Shown: one piece after another, positions 43,435 to 52,159 of the stretch | Numbering within the stretch: the first letter of the stretch is position 1 | Layout: each line of letters begins with the position of its first letter | Notes under the pieces: generated by a model | Database searches by the model: none | What the model was told of the DNA's origin: nothing | Seen by the model: the letters and a program-made list of their open reading frames with translations, nothing else | Program-made: the position numbers and the translations under genes | Origin: Blastococcus aurantiacus | Lineage (GTDB): Bacteria > Actinomycetota > Actinomycetes > Mycobacteriales > Geodermatophilaceae | Assembly (NCBI RefSeq): GCF_900102425.1 | Contig: NZ_FNBT01000012.1 | Coordinates: 1-64,000 of the forward strand | Reading direction: 5' to 3' | DNA: 64,000 nucleotides

Positions 43435-44283
43435 GTGAGCAGCGCCGCACCGACCTCCCGCCTGACCGCGCGGGAGCACCACCTGCCGGCGGCCGTGTTC
43501 GCGGTCCTCGCCGTCGCGCTGCTCGTGGGCCTGCCGGAGCTGCTCGGCCAGACCGGGCGGCTGGCCGCCGTGCTCGTGCTGCAGCTGGGGCTGGTCCTGT
43601 GCTGGGTGCTGGTCACCGGCGCCCAGGGCTTCGCCGGTTCGCTGGCCGTGGGCGCCGGCGCCGCGGTCGCCGCGGACCTGGCTCTCGTGCTGCCCGAGGA
43701 CCCGGAGCTGGGCGATCTGCTCGCGGTCGTCGGGGTCGGGTTCCTGGCGGTCGTGGTGCAGCAGATGCTCCGCCGTCCCCGGCACGACCTCGTCGCCTCG
43801 CTGTCGGTCGCGGTGCTCATGCTCGTCGCCGTGGCCTCGCTGGCGGCCCTCCTGCTGCTCGGCCGCACCGACGACGGCTCCGAGCGGGCCCTCGTGGCCC
43901 TGCTGGCCGTCGGCACGGCGCTGGTCGTGGGCCACGTCGTGGACCTGGTCCTGCCCCGGCCGCAGCTCGCCGACGGCGTTCCGCGCGGACTGGTCGGCGC
44001 CGTCCTCGCCGTCCTCGCCGGGGCCGCGGTGGCCGTCGTGGCGGCCGGTCTCGTCGGAGACGTGCTCGACGAGCAGCGCTCCCTCGTGCACGGGGGCGTG
44101 GTGGCCGGGGTGGCGGCGCTGACCGGTCTGGTGGCCAGCTACGTCGTCGTCGGCGCCACGGCGGAGGAGGACGAGCCGGCCGACGAGCAGCGGTTCTCCC
44201 GGTGGGTGCTCCCGGTGATCCAGGTGGCCCTCCCCGTCGCTGCGTGCGCACCGGTCGTCCTCGCCCTGCAGGCGACGCTGTGA
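43435..44283 (+). CDS. Polytopic membrane protein of unknown function
   Basis: This 282-residue protein has about eight hydrophobic helices, short loops and no catalytic motif I can recognise. GTG at 43435 is used. It diverges from glnR across 169 bases and lies 10 bases before the LmeA-like gene, so the two are probably co-transcribed. A role in cell-envelope lipids is suggested only by that neighbour. Confidence 0.8.
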   Translation: MSSAAPTSRLTAREHHLPAAVFAVLAVALLVGLPELLGQTGRLAAVLVLQLGLVLCWVLVTGAQGFAGSLAVGAGAAVAADLALVLPEDPELGDLLAVVGVGFLAVVVQQMLRRPRHDLVASLSVAVLMLVAVASLAALLLLGRTDDGSERALVALLAVGTALVVGHVVDLVLPRPQLADGVPRGLVGAVLAVLAGAAVAVVAAGLVGDVLDEQRSLVHGGVVAGVAALTGLVASYVVVGATAEEDEPADEQRFSRWVLPVIQVALPVAACAPVVLALQATL

Positions 44284-44293
44284 CGCGGTCCCG

Positions 44294-44986
44294 GTGAGGG
44301 CGCTGCTGGTCGTCCTCCTCCTGCTCGCCGGCCTGACCCTGCTGGCCGACCGGGTCGCGGTGGGCATCGCGGAGGACCGCGTGGCCGACCAGCTGGCCGG
44401 CAAGGGCGGCCTGGTCGGCACCCCGGAGGTGGACATCACCGGGTTCCCGTTCCTCACCCAGGTGGTCGCCGGCCGCTACGAGGACGTGCGGGTCTCGCTC
44501 GACGCCGAGGAGCTGGGGCAGCCTGCGGGCACCCGGGCGGCGGTCTCGCTGCGCGGCGTGCAGGTGCCCTTGAGGACGGTGCTGTCCGGGTCGGTGCAGC
44601 AGGTGCCGGTGGACCGCATCGACGGCACCGCGACGCTGGCGTACGACCTGCTGGCGGCGCAGCTGGGCAGCGACGCCACGGTCGCCCGGGAGGGCGACGG
44701 GCTGCGGATCACCCGGACCGTCGAGGTCCTCGGCCGGACGCTGCCGGTGACCGCCGCCGGAACCGTCGTCCTCGAGGGCGACCAGCTGGTCGTCGACGTC
44801 GAGGAGGCCGCGGGGGCGGGCGTGGACATCCCCGACGTCCTGGTCGACCGGGTCAGCAACCTGCTGGACCTGCGTTACACCGTCCCGCAGCTCCCCTTCG
44901 GCCTGCAGCTCACCGGGGTCGCCCCCGGCGCGGAAGGCGTCGAGGTGCGGGTGGAGGCGACCGACGCGGTGCTGACCGCGGAATAG
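44294..44986 (+). CDS. DUF2993 (LmeA-like) protein
   Basis: The 230-residue protein has an N-terminal signal anchor (residues 1-18) and a DUF2993 domain (GTPEVDITGFPFLTQVVAGRYEDVRV). LmeA (Rv0817c in M. tuberculosis) is a periplasmic DUF2993 protein needed for mannan elongation of lipomannan, and it lies beside glnR there as here. Orthology is supported by synteny; whether this organism makes lipomannan cannot be judged. GTG at 44294 is the start. Confidence 0.85.
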   Translation: MRALLVVLLLLAGLTLLADRVAVGIAEDRVADQLAGKGGLVGTPEVDITGFPFLTQVVAGRYEDVRVSLDAEELGQPAGTRAAVSLRGVQVPLRTVLSGSVQQVPVDRIDGTATLAYDLLAAQLGSDATVAREGDGLRITRTVEVLGRTLPVTAAGTVVLEGDQLVVDVEEAAGAGVDIPDVLVDRVSNLLDLRYTVPQLPFGLQLTGVAPGAEGVEVRVEATDAVLTAE

Positions 44987-45015
44987 CAGCCCGGCGCGGC
45001 TCCGTTGCCCCGGAC

Positions 45016-45357
45016 GTGACGGAGCAGACCCTGCCGGCCGCGGAGGCCCTCGCCCGGCTCGGGGTGCGTCCGGAGCAGGCCGACCTCACCGTCGTCCAGT
45101 TCTCGACGGCGTTCTGCGGGCCGTGCCGGGCGACGAGGGCCCGGCTGCAGCAGCTCCGCACCACCCGGCCGGGCCTGGCCTACGTGCACGTGGACGCGGA
45201 GAGCCACCTCGACGAGGTTCGCGCCCTGGACGTCCGCAGCACCCCGACGCTGTTCTTCCTCGACCGCGCGGGAGCGGTGCTGGGACGCGCCGACTCCGCA
45301 CCCGCGGCGGCGGAGCTGACCGCCCTCGTCGACGCCCGGCTCGGGCGCCACGGATGA
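45016..45357 (+). CDS. Thioredoxin-family protein (ThiX-like)
   Basis: The 113-residue thioredoxin fold has active site CGPC in FCGPCRATR and the cis-Pro in RSTPTLFF. It has no signal peptide, so it is cytosolic. It should reduce disulfides or carry sulfur. It corresponds in position to ThiX (Rv0816c) of M. tuberculosis, between the LmeA-like gene and the cysA2 operon. GTG at 45016 starts it. Confidence 0.9.
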   Translation: MTEQTLPAAEALARLGVRPEQADLTVVQFSTAFCGPCRATRARLQQLRTTRPGLAYVHVDAESHLDEVRALDVRSTPTLFFLDRAGAVLGRADSAPAAAELTALVDARLGRHG

Positions 45358-45374
45358 TCCGTTATCCTCGCGCC

Positions 45375-45449
45375 GTGGGCATCCTGCTGACCTCGCGCCG
45401 CACAGTCGACCTGTGCCGCGTCGGCAGCTGCCTCTGTCCGGCTCCCTGA
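45375..45449 (+). CDS. Cysteine-rich leader peptide upstream of cysA2
   Basis: This is a 24-residue peptide starting with GTG, with three Cys in its second half (LCRVGSCLCPAP) and the LTSRR start common to actinobacterial leader peptides. TATCCT at 45363-45368 is a -10 element that would place the transcript start at the GTG, so the mRNA is probably leaderless. Cys-rich leaderless peptides before cysA2-sseC are known in mycobacteria as cysteine-responsive attenuators. Ribosome stalling on the Cys codons would affect expression of the two genes downstream. Confidence 0.75.
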   Translation: MGILLTSRRTVDLCRVGSCLCPAP

Positions 45450-45450
45450 G

Positions 45451-45489
45451 GACGGCACATCCGTCGTCCAGACGCGCGCGAACGCCGTC
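45451..45489 (+). promoter_or_regulatory. Possible attenuator after the leader peptide
   Basis: Right after the leader stop, GACGGC (45451-45456) can pair with CCGTC at 45461-45465 or, alternatively, with GCCGTC at 45484-45489. The two pairings exclude each other, as needed for a translation-sensitive switch. The stems are short and this is an inference. Confidence 0.35.
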
Positions 45490-45592
45490 GGGATGCCCCT
45501 TTCCCCCTGATCTGCGCGTTCGGGCGAACCGCGGCCGGCCGCCGCATCCCTGACCGATCCACCGCACACCGATCATCCGGAGGACCACCACC

Positions 45593-46420
45593 ATGAGCCG
45601 CAACGACGTGCTCGTCACCGTCGACTGGGTCCAGGAGCACCTGGGCCAGCCCGGCATCGTCTTCGTCGAGGTCGACGAGGACACCAGCGCCTACGACGGC
45701 GGCCACATCGAGGGCGCCGTCAAGCTGGACTGGAAGCAGGACCTCCAGGACCCGCTCCGCCGCGACTACCTCGACAAGTCCGCGTTCGAGGCGCTGCTGT
45801 CCTCGCGCGGCATCAGCAACGACGACACCGTCGTGCTGTACGGCGGCAACAACAACTGGTTCGCCGCCTACGCCTACTGGTACTTCAAGATCTACGGCCA
45901 CCGCGACGTCAAGCTCATGGACGGCGGCCGCAAGAAGTGGGAGCTCGACGGGCGCCCGCTGTCCAAGGACGCCGTCCAGCGGCCCGCCACGCAGTACGTC
46001 GCGAGCGAGCCCGACCTGTCCATCCGCGCCTTCCGCGACGAGGTCGTGGCCGCGATCGGCAGCAAGAACCTCGTCGACGTGCGCAGCCCCGACGAGTTCT
46101 CCGGCAAGATCCTCGCCCCGGCGCACCTCCCGCAGGAGCAGTCGCAGCGCGCCGGCCACGTGCCCACGGCGATCAACATCCCGTGGAGCAAGGCCGCCAA
46201 CGAGGACGGCACCTTCAAGAGCGACGAGCAGCTCGCGGCGCTGTACGGCGAGCAGGGCTTCGACGACAGCTTGGAGACCATCGCCTACTGCCGCATCGGC
46301 GAGCGCTCGAGCCACACCTGGTTCGTGCTCAGCGAGCTGCTCGGCAAGAAGAACGTCAAGAACTACGACGGCAGCTGGGTCGAGTACGGCTCGCTGGTCG
46401 GCGTCCCGATCGAGAAGTGA
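45593..46420 (+). CDS. cysA2: Thiosulfate sulfurtransferase (rhodanese)
   Basis: This 275-residue enzyme has two rhodanese domains. The C-terminal one carries the active-site loop with Cys in YCRIGERSSHTW. It transfers sulfur from thiosulfate or a similar donor to a thiol acceptor. The close match in form and context is CysA2/CysA3 of M. tuberculosis, followed by sseC. ATG at 45593 follows CGGAGGACC. A Cys-rich leader peptide precedes it, suggesting control by cysteine supply. Confidence 0.94.
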   Translation: MSRNDVLVTVDWVQEHLGQPGIVFVEVDEDTSAYDGGHIEGAVKLDWKQDLQDPLRRDYLDKSAFEALLSSRGISNDDTVVLYGGNNNWFAAYAYWYFKIYGHRDVKLMDGGRKKWELDGRPLSKDAVQRPATQYVASEPDLSIRAFRDEVVAAIGSKNLVDVRSPDEFSGKILAPAHLPQEQSQRAGHVPTAINIPWSKAANEDGTFKSDEQLAALYGEQGFDDSLETIAYCRIGERSSHTWFVLSELLGKKNVKNYDGSWVEYGSLVGVPIEK

Positions 46421-46428
46421 GCTGACCC

Positions 46429-46722
46429 ATGTGCGGAGCACCGAAGCAGGGCGGCACCCTCGCGGGCATCGACCTGAGCACGCAGACGGTGATCCAGGGC
46501 TCGGTCTGGCACGACGGCGCCCCGGTGGCCGGTGCCTACGTCCGGCTCCTGGACGGCACCGACGAGTTCACCGCCGAGGTGGTGACCAGCCCGGAGGGTG
46601 AGTTCCGGTTCTTCGCCGCCCCCGGCACGTGGAAGGTCCGTTCCCTGGCCGCGGTCGGCAAGGGCGAGCGGGTCATCGACGCCGAGGTCGGCCTGAACGA
46701 GACCACCGTCGTCATCGAGTAG
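46429..46722 (+). CDS. sseC: DUF1416 protein SseC
   Basis: The 97-residue protein of the DUF1416/SseC family begins MCGAPKQGGTL and has a beta-sandwich-like sequence (GSVWHDGAPVAGAYVRLLD). It always accompanies CysA-type sulfurtransferases in actinobacteria. Its exact role in sulfur transfer is unknown. It starts eight bases after cysA2, and a strong terminator follows. Confidence 0.93.
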   Translation: MCGAPKQGGTLAGIDLSTQTVIQGSVWHDGAPVAGAYVRLLDGTDEFTAEVVTSPEGEFRFFAAPGTWKVRSLAAVGKGERVIDAEVGLNETTVVIE

Positions 46723-46777
46723 GAACCGCGTCCCCGCACCGCTCGCGGCGAGCTCGCGAGCGGGGGCAGGCAGCATG

Positions 46778-46821
46778 CAGCAGGGCCCGTCCCCCACACC
46801 ACTGGGGGACGGGCCCTGCTG
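46778..46821. terminator. Intrinsic terminator of the cysA2-sseC operon
   Basis: An 18-bp perfect stem (CAGCAGGGCCCGTCCCCC and its complement) with an eight-base loop lies 56 bases after the sseC stop. There is no T-run. It is one of the strongest hairpins in the window. Confidence 0.88.
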
Positions 46822-46935
46822 TGCCGGACCGGTTCGTCCGGCTCATGCATCCCGACCGCCTCTGAGGTCCCAGGCACCTCAGGAACGTCCCGCCACGTCG
46901 CCGGCGGAGCGTCCGCTTGAGGCAGCCTCACCGGC

Positions 46936-48189
46936 ATGGACACGACGGTGCGGCGCTACGCCTTGTGGTCGGTGCCGGCGGTCACCCTCGGACTCCTGAG
47001 CCTGGTCCTCGAACTGACCGGCCGGTGGCTCGTCGTGGGTGTCCGGGACCTGCCGACGTTCCTCGACCTGGCGCAGGTGACCTACAACGCCGACTGCACC
47101 GACCCGTCCGCCGGCACCGTCGGTGCAGCCGTCTGCGATCCCGCCGGCCGGGCCTACAATTACCCGCCGGTGTGGACCGAGGCGTTCCGGCTGCTCGGCG
47201 TCGGTGGCGCGGACACGCTCTGGTTCGGCTCCGTGCTGGTCCTCGGCGGGCTCGTCGCGCTGAGCGCCTTCTACGGGCACTTCCTCGGCCGGCCCACACC
47301 GGGCCGGGTCGCCGTGGTGACGGCGCTGACCGCCTCCCCGCCGATGTTCCTCATGGTCGCGCGCGGGAACACGGACCTGTTCGTCCTCGTCGCGCTGGTG
47401 ACGGCTGCCCTGCTCATCTCGTCCGGCCGCGCCTGGTGGGCGGTCCCGTTCGTGGCGGTCTCCGCCGGCCTGAAGCTGTTCCCCTCGGGAGCGGTCCTGG
47501 CGTTCGGCCGCCTCCGCCAGTTCCTCGTCGTGACGGCGTGCAGCCTCGTGTCGCTCGGGCTGCTGGCTCTCCCGTACTGGAAGGAGATCCGGGCGGCCAC
47601 GCCGAGCGTCAACGTGACGACCTTCGGTGCCGGGGTGCTACCTGCCTTCGGCCGCATGCACGACTTCGGCCCGATCTACAACCGGGACCAGGTGATCGGG
47701 GTGCTGTCGTTCGTCGTCGTGTTCCTGGTACTCCTGACCGTGCCGGTGCTCCGTCGCGCAGCCCGTGCGGTCGCGGACGGTCTGCGGCCGAACGAGGCGG
47801 CCACGACCGCGGTCCTCATCGGCGCAGGCCCGGCCCTGGTCACGTACCTGCTCACCAGCAGCTTCGACTACCGGACGTTCTCGTTGTTGTTCGTGTCCGC
47901 CGGATGTCTGACCGTGAATGCCGCCGGGGCGCGCTTCCTGGTGGGCTCGTTCCTCGTCGCCTTCTGGCTGAGTGGCCGCCGTACCGAGATCCAGTTCCTC
48001 GGGGACGCCCTGCACGCGGTGGCGATGCCGTTCCTGGCTCTGATCCTCGTGGCTCTTCTCGTCCCACGGATGCCCGTCGTGTCGCGCTGGGCGCTGACCC
48101 GGAGCCTGTTCCCGGCCGGCACCGACGCAGTGGTCGAGCACGACGTCGGACGGGACCCGTCCCGGATCCCGCTCGCCGCCGTCCGGTGA
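46936..48189 (+). CDS. Polytopic membrane protein, GT87/DUF2029-like
   Basis: The 417-residue protein has about ten hydrophobic helices. The first outer loop (residues about 40-75) has acidic residues and two Cys, and LMVARGNTDLFVLVAL resembles the conserved helix of GT87/DUF2029 polyprenol-phosphate-mannose mannosyltransferases. A transferase role on cell-envelope glycans is therefore possible but unproven. ATG at 46936 is the start. It stands alone. Confidence 0.75.
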   Translation: MDTTVRRYALWSVPAVTLGLLSLVLELTGRWLVVGVRDLPTFLDLAQVTYNADCTDPSAGTVGAAVCDPAGRAYNYPPVWTEAFRLLGVGGADTLWFGSVLVLGGLVALSAFYGHFLGRPTPGRVAVVTALTASPPMFLMVARGNTDLFVLVALVTAALLISSGRAWWAVPFVAVSAGLKLFPSGAVLAFGRLRQFLVVTACSLVSLGLLALPYWKEIRAATPSVNVTTFGAGVLPAFGRMHDFGPIYNRDQVIGVLSFVVVFLVLLTVPVLRRAARAVADGLRPNEAATTAVLIGAGPALVTYLLTSSFDYRTFSLLFVSAGCLTVNAAGARFLVGSFLVAFWLSGRRTEIQFLGDALHAVAMPFLALILVALLVPRMPVVSRWALTRSLFPAGTDAVVEHDVGRDPSRIPLAAVR

Positions 48190-48217
48190 GCAGGGCATCG
48201 CGCCTCCGTCGGGCGAG

Positions 48218-49459
48218 TCAGGACACGCCGGGCGGCAGGACGTTCGGGCCGGCCTCGGGCGGCCGCGGGCGGTCCTCGCGGTAGGCGCGCACGGCGACGA
48301 CGGCGACGTCGTCCTGACCCGCCAGGGGGACCAGCCGCTCCAGGATCGTGTCCAGCAGCCTGTCGAGCTGCTCCCCGGCGAGATCGCGCAGCGCCTCCTG
48401 GAGCCGGGCCATGCCCTCGTCGAGGTCCGATCCACGCCGCTCCACGAGCCCGTCGGTCACCAGGAACAGGGTGTCCCCGGGCTCCAGCTCGACGGTGTGG
48501 TCGTGTCGTGGGGCCTCAGGGTCGACGCCGAGCATCAGGTCCGGCCGGGTGTCGAGCACCCGTGAGCTGCCGTCGGGGGAGAGCAGCAGCGGGGGGACGT
48601 GGCCGGCGTTGCTCCAGCGGAGCACCCGGCGGCCGCTCACCGGGACGTCGGGGTGGCGCTCCACGCGGGCGAGGATGGCGGTGGCCAGGGTGCCGACGGC
48701 GAGGCCCTGGGCGGCCCGATCGGTGCGGCTCAGCGTCGCCGCCGGGGGCTCGTCGTTGTCGTAGGACAGCGCCCGCAGGAGCCCGCGCAGCTGACCCATG
48801 GCGGCGGCGGCGTCGCTGCCGTGGCCCACCACGTCGCCGATCGCGACCACTGTCGCGCCGTCGGGCTGCAGGAACGCGTCGTACCAGTCGCCGCCGACCA
48901 GGGCCTCGTGGCCGGCCGGCTGGTACCGGACGACGACGTGCAGGTGGTCGGGCTCCGGTGGCGGGGTGAGCAGCGCCTCCTGCAGCCGGTCGGAAAGCGC
49001 CCGGGACGCACTGGCCTCCCGGGCCAGCCGGTCGATCTCCGCCGCCTGCTGCTCGGCCTCCCGCCGCTCGGTGAGGTCGCGGAAGGAGACGATGACGCCG
49101 GTCACCACGCCGTCCTCGACGGTCGGCACCGCGATCAGCTCCACCGGGACCGGGGTGCCGTCCTTGCGCCAGAACACCTCGTCGCCGGCGGTGACCGTCC
49201 GGCCCGTGCGCAGGGCCTGCCAGACGGGGCACTCCTCCCGCGGGTAGGGCGATCCGTCGAGGCGGTGGTGGTGCAGCAGGCGGTGCTGGTCGACCGTGCG
49301 CTGCTCGTCCAGCGGATAGCCGGTGATGCGGACGGCCGAGGGGTTCACGAACTCGACGCGGCCGTCGGCGTCCAGGCCGTAGATCCCGTCGGCGACGTTG
49401 GCCAGCACCCATTCGTAGCGGGCGAGCGCGCGTGCGAGCTCCTCCTCGGGCGTCCGCAC
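48218..49459 (-). CDS. PAS-SpoIIE (PP2C) phosphatase
   Basis: The 413-residue soluble protein has an N-terminal PAS domain (VLANVADGIYGLDADGRVEFVN, ending at SFRDLTERREAE), a short coiled linker, and a SpoIIE-type PP2C domain. Metal-site residues are in GGDWYDAF, IGDVVGHG and the late DDVAVVAVR. Such enzymes dephosphorylate anti-sigma-factor antagonists in partner switching. No cognate STAS or anti-sigma gene is adjacent; the RsbW-like ATPase at 25443 is too far away to be linked by context. Confidence 0.9.
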   Translation of the reverse strand: MRTPEEELARALARYEWVLANVADGIYGLDADGRVEFVNPSAVRITGYPLDEQRTVDQHRLLHHHRLDGSPYPREECPVWQALRTGRTVTAGDEVFWRKDGTPVPVELIAVPTVEDGVVTGVIVSFRDLTERREAEQQAAEIDRLAREASASRALSDRLQEALLTPPPEPDHLHVVVRYQPAGHEALVGGDWYDAFLQPDGATVVAIGDVVGHGSDAAAAMGQLRGLLRALSYDNDEPPAATLSRTDRAAQGLAVGTLATAILARVERHPDVPVSGRRVLRWSNAGHVPPLLLSPDGSSRVLDTRPDLMLGVDPEAPRHDHTVELEPGDTLFLVTDGLVERRGSDLDEGMARLQEALRDLAGEQLDRLLDTILERLVPLAGQDDVAVVAVRAYREDRPRPPEAGPNVLPPGVS

Positions 49460-49523
49460 GCGTACCTCCGCTCCACCACCGGGGACGTGCCGCCCGGTGG
49501 CCGCCCGGGCGCTCGACGCCAGC

Positions 49524-50282
49524 CTAGTGGGCGCGGGGAACGGCAGCCCTGGACCGGCGGAGCCGGCGGTGGATCTGCCAGGCCGCGGCCAGCACCAGGG
49601 CGACGCCGAGTGCGGTGCCGCCTCCCCACGTCGCTCCCGCGTAGGCCGCCTTGCGGACGTCGGGGGCGGTGAGGGCGCCAGCGACGCCGGCCATCAGCCC
49701 CGACCCGGCGATCACCACCCAGGCAGGCCAGGCCGCCGGCCGGGCCGCCAGCGGCCCGCGCGGTGCACGCCGCCACCAGCGCGCCAGCCAGAGCAGCAGG
49801 ACGACGCCGCCCACGACGCCGCTGGCGTACTGCAGCCAGCGGTACCCCGGCAGCGGGCCCCATTCCCTCGCCAGCGCCGGCAGGTGCTCGGTGCCCCACC
49901 GGCCGGCGTGCGTGAACTCGTCCCAGAGCACGTGGGTGGCGGCGCCGACGACCAGCGCCAGTGCCACGAGGACGATCGCCGGGACGCTCCGGACCCGGGC
50001 CGCGAGGCCGGGGCGGACACCGGTGAGCCGGGTGCGCAGGGCTCCGGGTGCCCAGGCCAGGGCGGGCTCGGCGAGCACCCCGTGCCAGACGACCCAGGCC
50101 AGCCCGCCGAGCAGGAGGTCGGAGGTCACCAGGGCCGTCGCGGTGTGCGTGTCCCAGGGGATGTCGACCGGCAGGTAGTAGGGCAGGTCGGGGGCGATGC
50201 TGCCGATGACCAGCGCGGACGCGGGCAGCGGCGTCCGCAGGAACGGCAGGACGGCGGCCGCGTGGCTCGGGGTGAACGGCAC
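49524..50282 (-). CDS. DUF4184 membrane protein
   Basis: This is a 252-residue membrane protein that starts MPFTPSHAAAVLPF, the DUF4184 signature. An IAPDLPYYLPVD and a late HVLWDEFTH segment carry conserved acidic and His residues reminiscent of membrane metal-dependent hydrolases (YdjM-like). About six hydrophobic helices are present. It starts one base before the TetR gene ends, so both share a transcript. Its role is unknown. Confidence 0.88.
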   Translation of the reverse strand: MPFTPSHAAAVLPFLRTPLPASALVIGSIAPDLPYYLPVDIPWDTHTATALVTSDLLLGGLAWVVWHGVLAEPALAWAPGALRTRLTGVRPGLAARVRSVPAIVLVALALVVGAATHVLWDEFTHAGRWGTEHLPALAREWGPLPGYRWLQYASGVVGGVVLLLWLARWWRRAPRGPLAARPAAWPAWVVIAGSGLMAGVAGALTAPDVRKAAYAGATWGGGTALGVALVLAAAWQIHRRLRRSRAAVPRAH

Positions 50283-50960
50283 TCAGAGTCCGAGCAGGGC
50301 GGCGAGGTCGGTCATGGCGCGGTCGAAGTAGCGGTCGCCGTCCTCGACCGATCCGACGAAGTGCCCGAACAGCTCGAAGCTCAGCGTGCCGAACACCGAG
50401 CTCCACGCCAGCAGCGCGCGCACCCGCACGGTGTCGTCGATGGCCGGGTGCTCGCCGCCGAGGACCGCAGCCGCGTCGTCGCTGATCAGCGCGGGGTCCC
50501 GCTCCCCGGTGCCGTCGGGGAGCGCGCCCGACCGCGCGGCGTCGCCCAGGATCCGGCCGAGGACCACCCCGACCCGGGAGGCGGCCGGCACGGTGTCCTG
50601 CGGCGCCGAGTAGCCGGGCACCGGAGAGCCGTAGAGCAGCGCGTACTCGTGCGGGTGGGCCAGGGCCCACGACCGGACGGCACGGCAGACCGCCAGCCAG
50701 CGCGACCGCGGGTCGGCGCCGGGGGAGTCGGCCGCCTCCGCTGCCTCCCCGAGGGCGTCGTACCCGTCGATGATCAGCCGGGTCAGCAGGTCGTCGCGAC
50801 TGGGGAAGTAGCGGTAGACCGCCGAGGAGACCAGGCCCACCTCGCGGGCGACGGCGCGCAGCGAGAGGGCGGCGGCTCCGACCTCGGCCAGCTGCCGGCG
50901 CGCGGCGTCGGTGATCTCCGCGGTCAGCTCGGCGCGGACGCGCTCCCGGGCGGTGGGCAC
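50283..50960 (-). CDS. TetR/AcrR-family regulator
   Basis: The 225-residue regulator has an N-terminal helix-turn-helix (LSLRAVAREVGLVSSAVYRYFPSRDDLL) and a C-terminal WHG-type ligand domain (HPHEYALLYGSPVPGY). GTG at 50960 was selected; the upstream gap of 129 bases holds three AGAGCN3GCTCT-type palindromes that are likely its operators. It should repress itself, the DUF4184 gene and the divergent epimerase. Confidence 0.92.
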   Translation of the reverse strand: MPTARERVRAELTAEITDAARRQLAEVGAAALSLRAVAREVGLVSSAVYRYFPSRDDLLTRLIIDGYDALGEAAEAADSPGADPRSRWLAVCRAVRSWALAHPHEYALLYGSPVPGYSAPQDTVPAASRVGVVLGRILGDAARSGALPDGTGERDPALISDDAAAVLGGEHPAIDDTVRVRALLAWSSVFGTLSFELFGHFVGSVEDGDRYFDRAMTDLAALLGL

Positions 50961-50997
50961 CGGTCGAGCATGCCGGACGAGATCACTGATCGCAAGG

Positions 50998-51066
50998 GAG
51001 AGCACCGCTCTTGACAGCGTGCGGACGGCGGGTGGAGCATCGCTCCTGACCGAGAGCGTCGCTCTC
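50998..51066. promoter_or_regulatory. Three TetR-type operator palindromes
   Basis: GAGAGC-ACC-GCTCTT (50998-51012), GGAGC-ATC-GCTCC (51034-51046) and GAGAGC-GTC-GCTCTC (51052-51066) share one pattern, a five- or six-base arm around three bases. A perfect -35 hexamer TTGACA (51011-51016) for the plus-strand epimerase gene overlaps the end of the first box, so a bound repressor would block it. Confidence 0.75.
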
Positions 51067-51089
51067 GCCGAAGCAGCAGGGAGCGCGTC

Positions 51090-52019
51090 ATGGGACTGCA
51101 CGTCATCGTGGGCAAGGGGCCGGTCGGCACGACGACCGCCGAGGAACTGGTCGGCCGTGGGCACACCGTGCGGGTGCTGTCCCGCAGCGGCGGGACCTCC
51201 TCGGACTCCGTCGAGCACCGCAGCGTCGACGCTGCCGACGCCGGGGCGCTCACCCGGGCGGCCGCGGGTGCCGACGTCCTCTACAACGCGGTCAACCCGG
51301 CCTACCACCGCTGGCCGACCGACTGGCCGCCGGTGGCCGCGGCGCTGCTCACCGCGGCCGAGCGCACCGGAGCGGTCCTGGTCACCATGGGCAACCTCTA
51401 CGGGTACGGGCGGCCGACGGGGCCGATGACGCCGGACACGCCGCTCGCGGCCACCGACGTCAAGGGGCGGGTCCGCAACCGGATGTGGGCCGATGCGCTC
51501 GCCGCACACGCGGCGGGCCGGGTGCGGGTCGCCGAGGCCCGCGCTGCGGACTTCGTCGGTCCGCAGGTGCCCGCCGGCCAGTCGCACCTGACGCGCCAGC
51601 TGCCGGCGCTGCGCGCCGGAGGCCGTGCGTGGGTCGTCGGGGATCCCGACGTGCGCCGCAGCTGGGCCTACCTGCCCGATGTGGCCGCCACGCTGGCCAC
51701 CCTCGGTACCGACGAGCGGGCGCTGGGACGTGCCTGGCACGTGCCCACCACGGCCCCGCGCAGCCAGCGGGAGGCGCTGGCCGATCTGGCGGAGGCGATG
51801 GGTGCGCCCGCGGTGCGGGTCAGCGGCATCCCGTGGCCGGTGCTGCGGGCGGTCGGGCTCGCCGTCCCGATGATGCGGGAGGTCGTGGCCATCCGGCACC
51901 AGTGGGACCGGGAGTACGTCTCGGACGGCAGCGCGACGACGGCCGCCTTCGGGCTGGCGGCCACGCCGTGGGAAGACGTGGTGGGCGCGACGGCCGCCGC
52001 CCTCCGCGAGCCCGCCTGA
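51090..52019 (+). CDS. NAD-dependent epimerase/dehydratase-like protein
   Basis: The 309-residue extended short-chain dehydrogenase-like protein opens with the Rossmann segment GLHVIVGKGPVGTTTAEEL; the glycine pattern GKGPVG differs from the usual GxxGxxG. NLYGYG carries the Tyr region, though the YxxxK pattern is not clear. The substrate is unknown. It is divergent from the TetR regulator and probably its main regulated target. Confidence 0.85.
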   Translation: MGLHVIVGKGPVGTTTAEELVGRGHTVRVLSRSGGTSSDSVEHRSVDAADAGALTRAAAGADVLYNAVNPAYHRWPTDWPPVAAALLTAAERTGAVLVTMGNLYGYGRPTGPMTPDTPLAATDVKGRVRNRMWADALAAHAAGRVRVAEARAADFVGPQVPAGQSHLTRQLPALRAGGRAWVVGDPDVRRSWAYLPDVAATLATLGTDERALGRAWHVPTTAPRSQREALADLAEAMGAPAVRVSGIPWPVLRAVGLAVPMMREVVAIRHQWDREYVSDGSATTAAFGLAATPWEDVVGATAAALREPA

Positions 52020-52054
52020 GGCCGCGGTCCCCGCCCGTCACTACCGTGGTCGGC

Positions 52055-52159
52055 ATGGTTTCTGCCTGGGTCCTCGTCACCCTGGCGGCGCTCGCCGCGC
52101 TCGCCTGCGGCTACGGCGCCGTGCGGACCTCGCGCCGCCCGAAGGCGGGCCGGCGATGA
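52055..52159 (+). CDS. Very small membrane peptide
   Basis: This is a 34-residue peptide: one hydrophobic helix (residues 3-20) and a basic tail (RTSRRPKAGRR). It ends overlapping the next ATG as ATGA, which suggests translational coupling and argues that it is real. There is no clear ribosome site and no known family. Confidence 0.4.
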   Translation: MVSAWVLVTLAALAALACGYGAVRTSRRPKAGRR

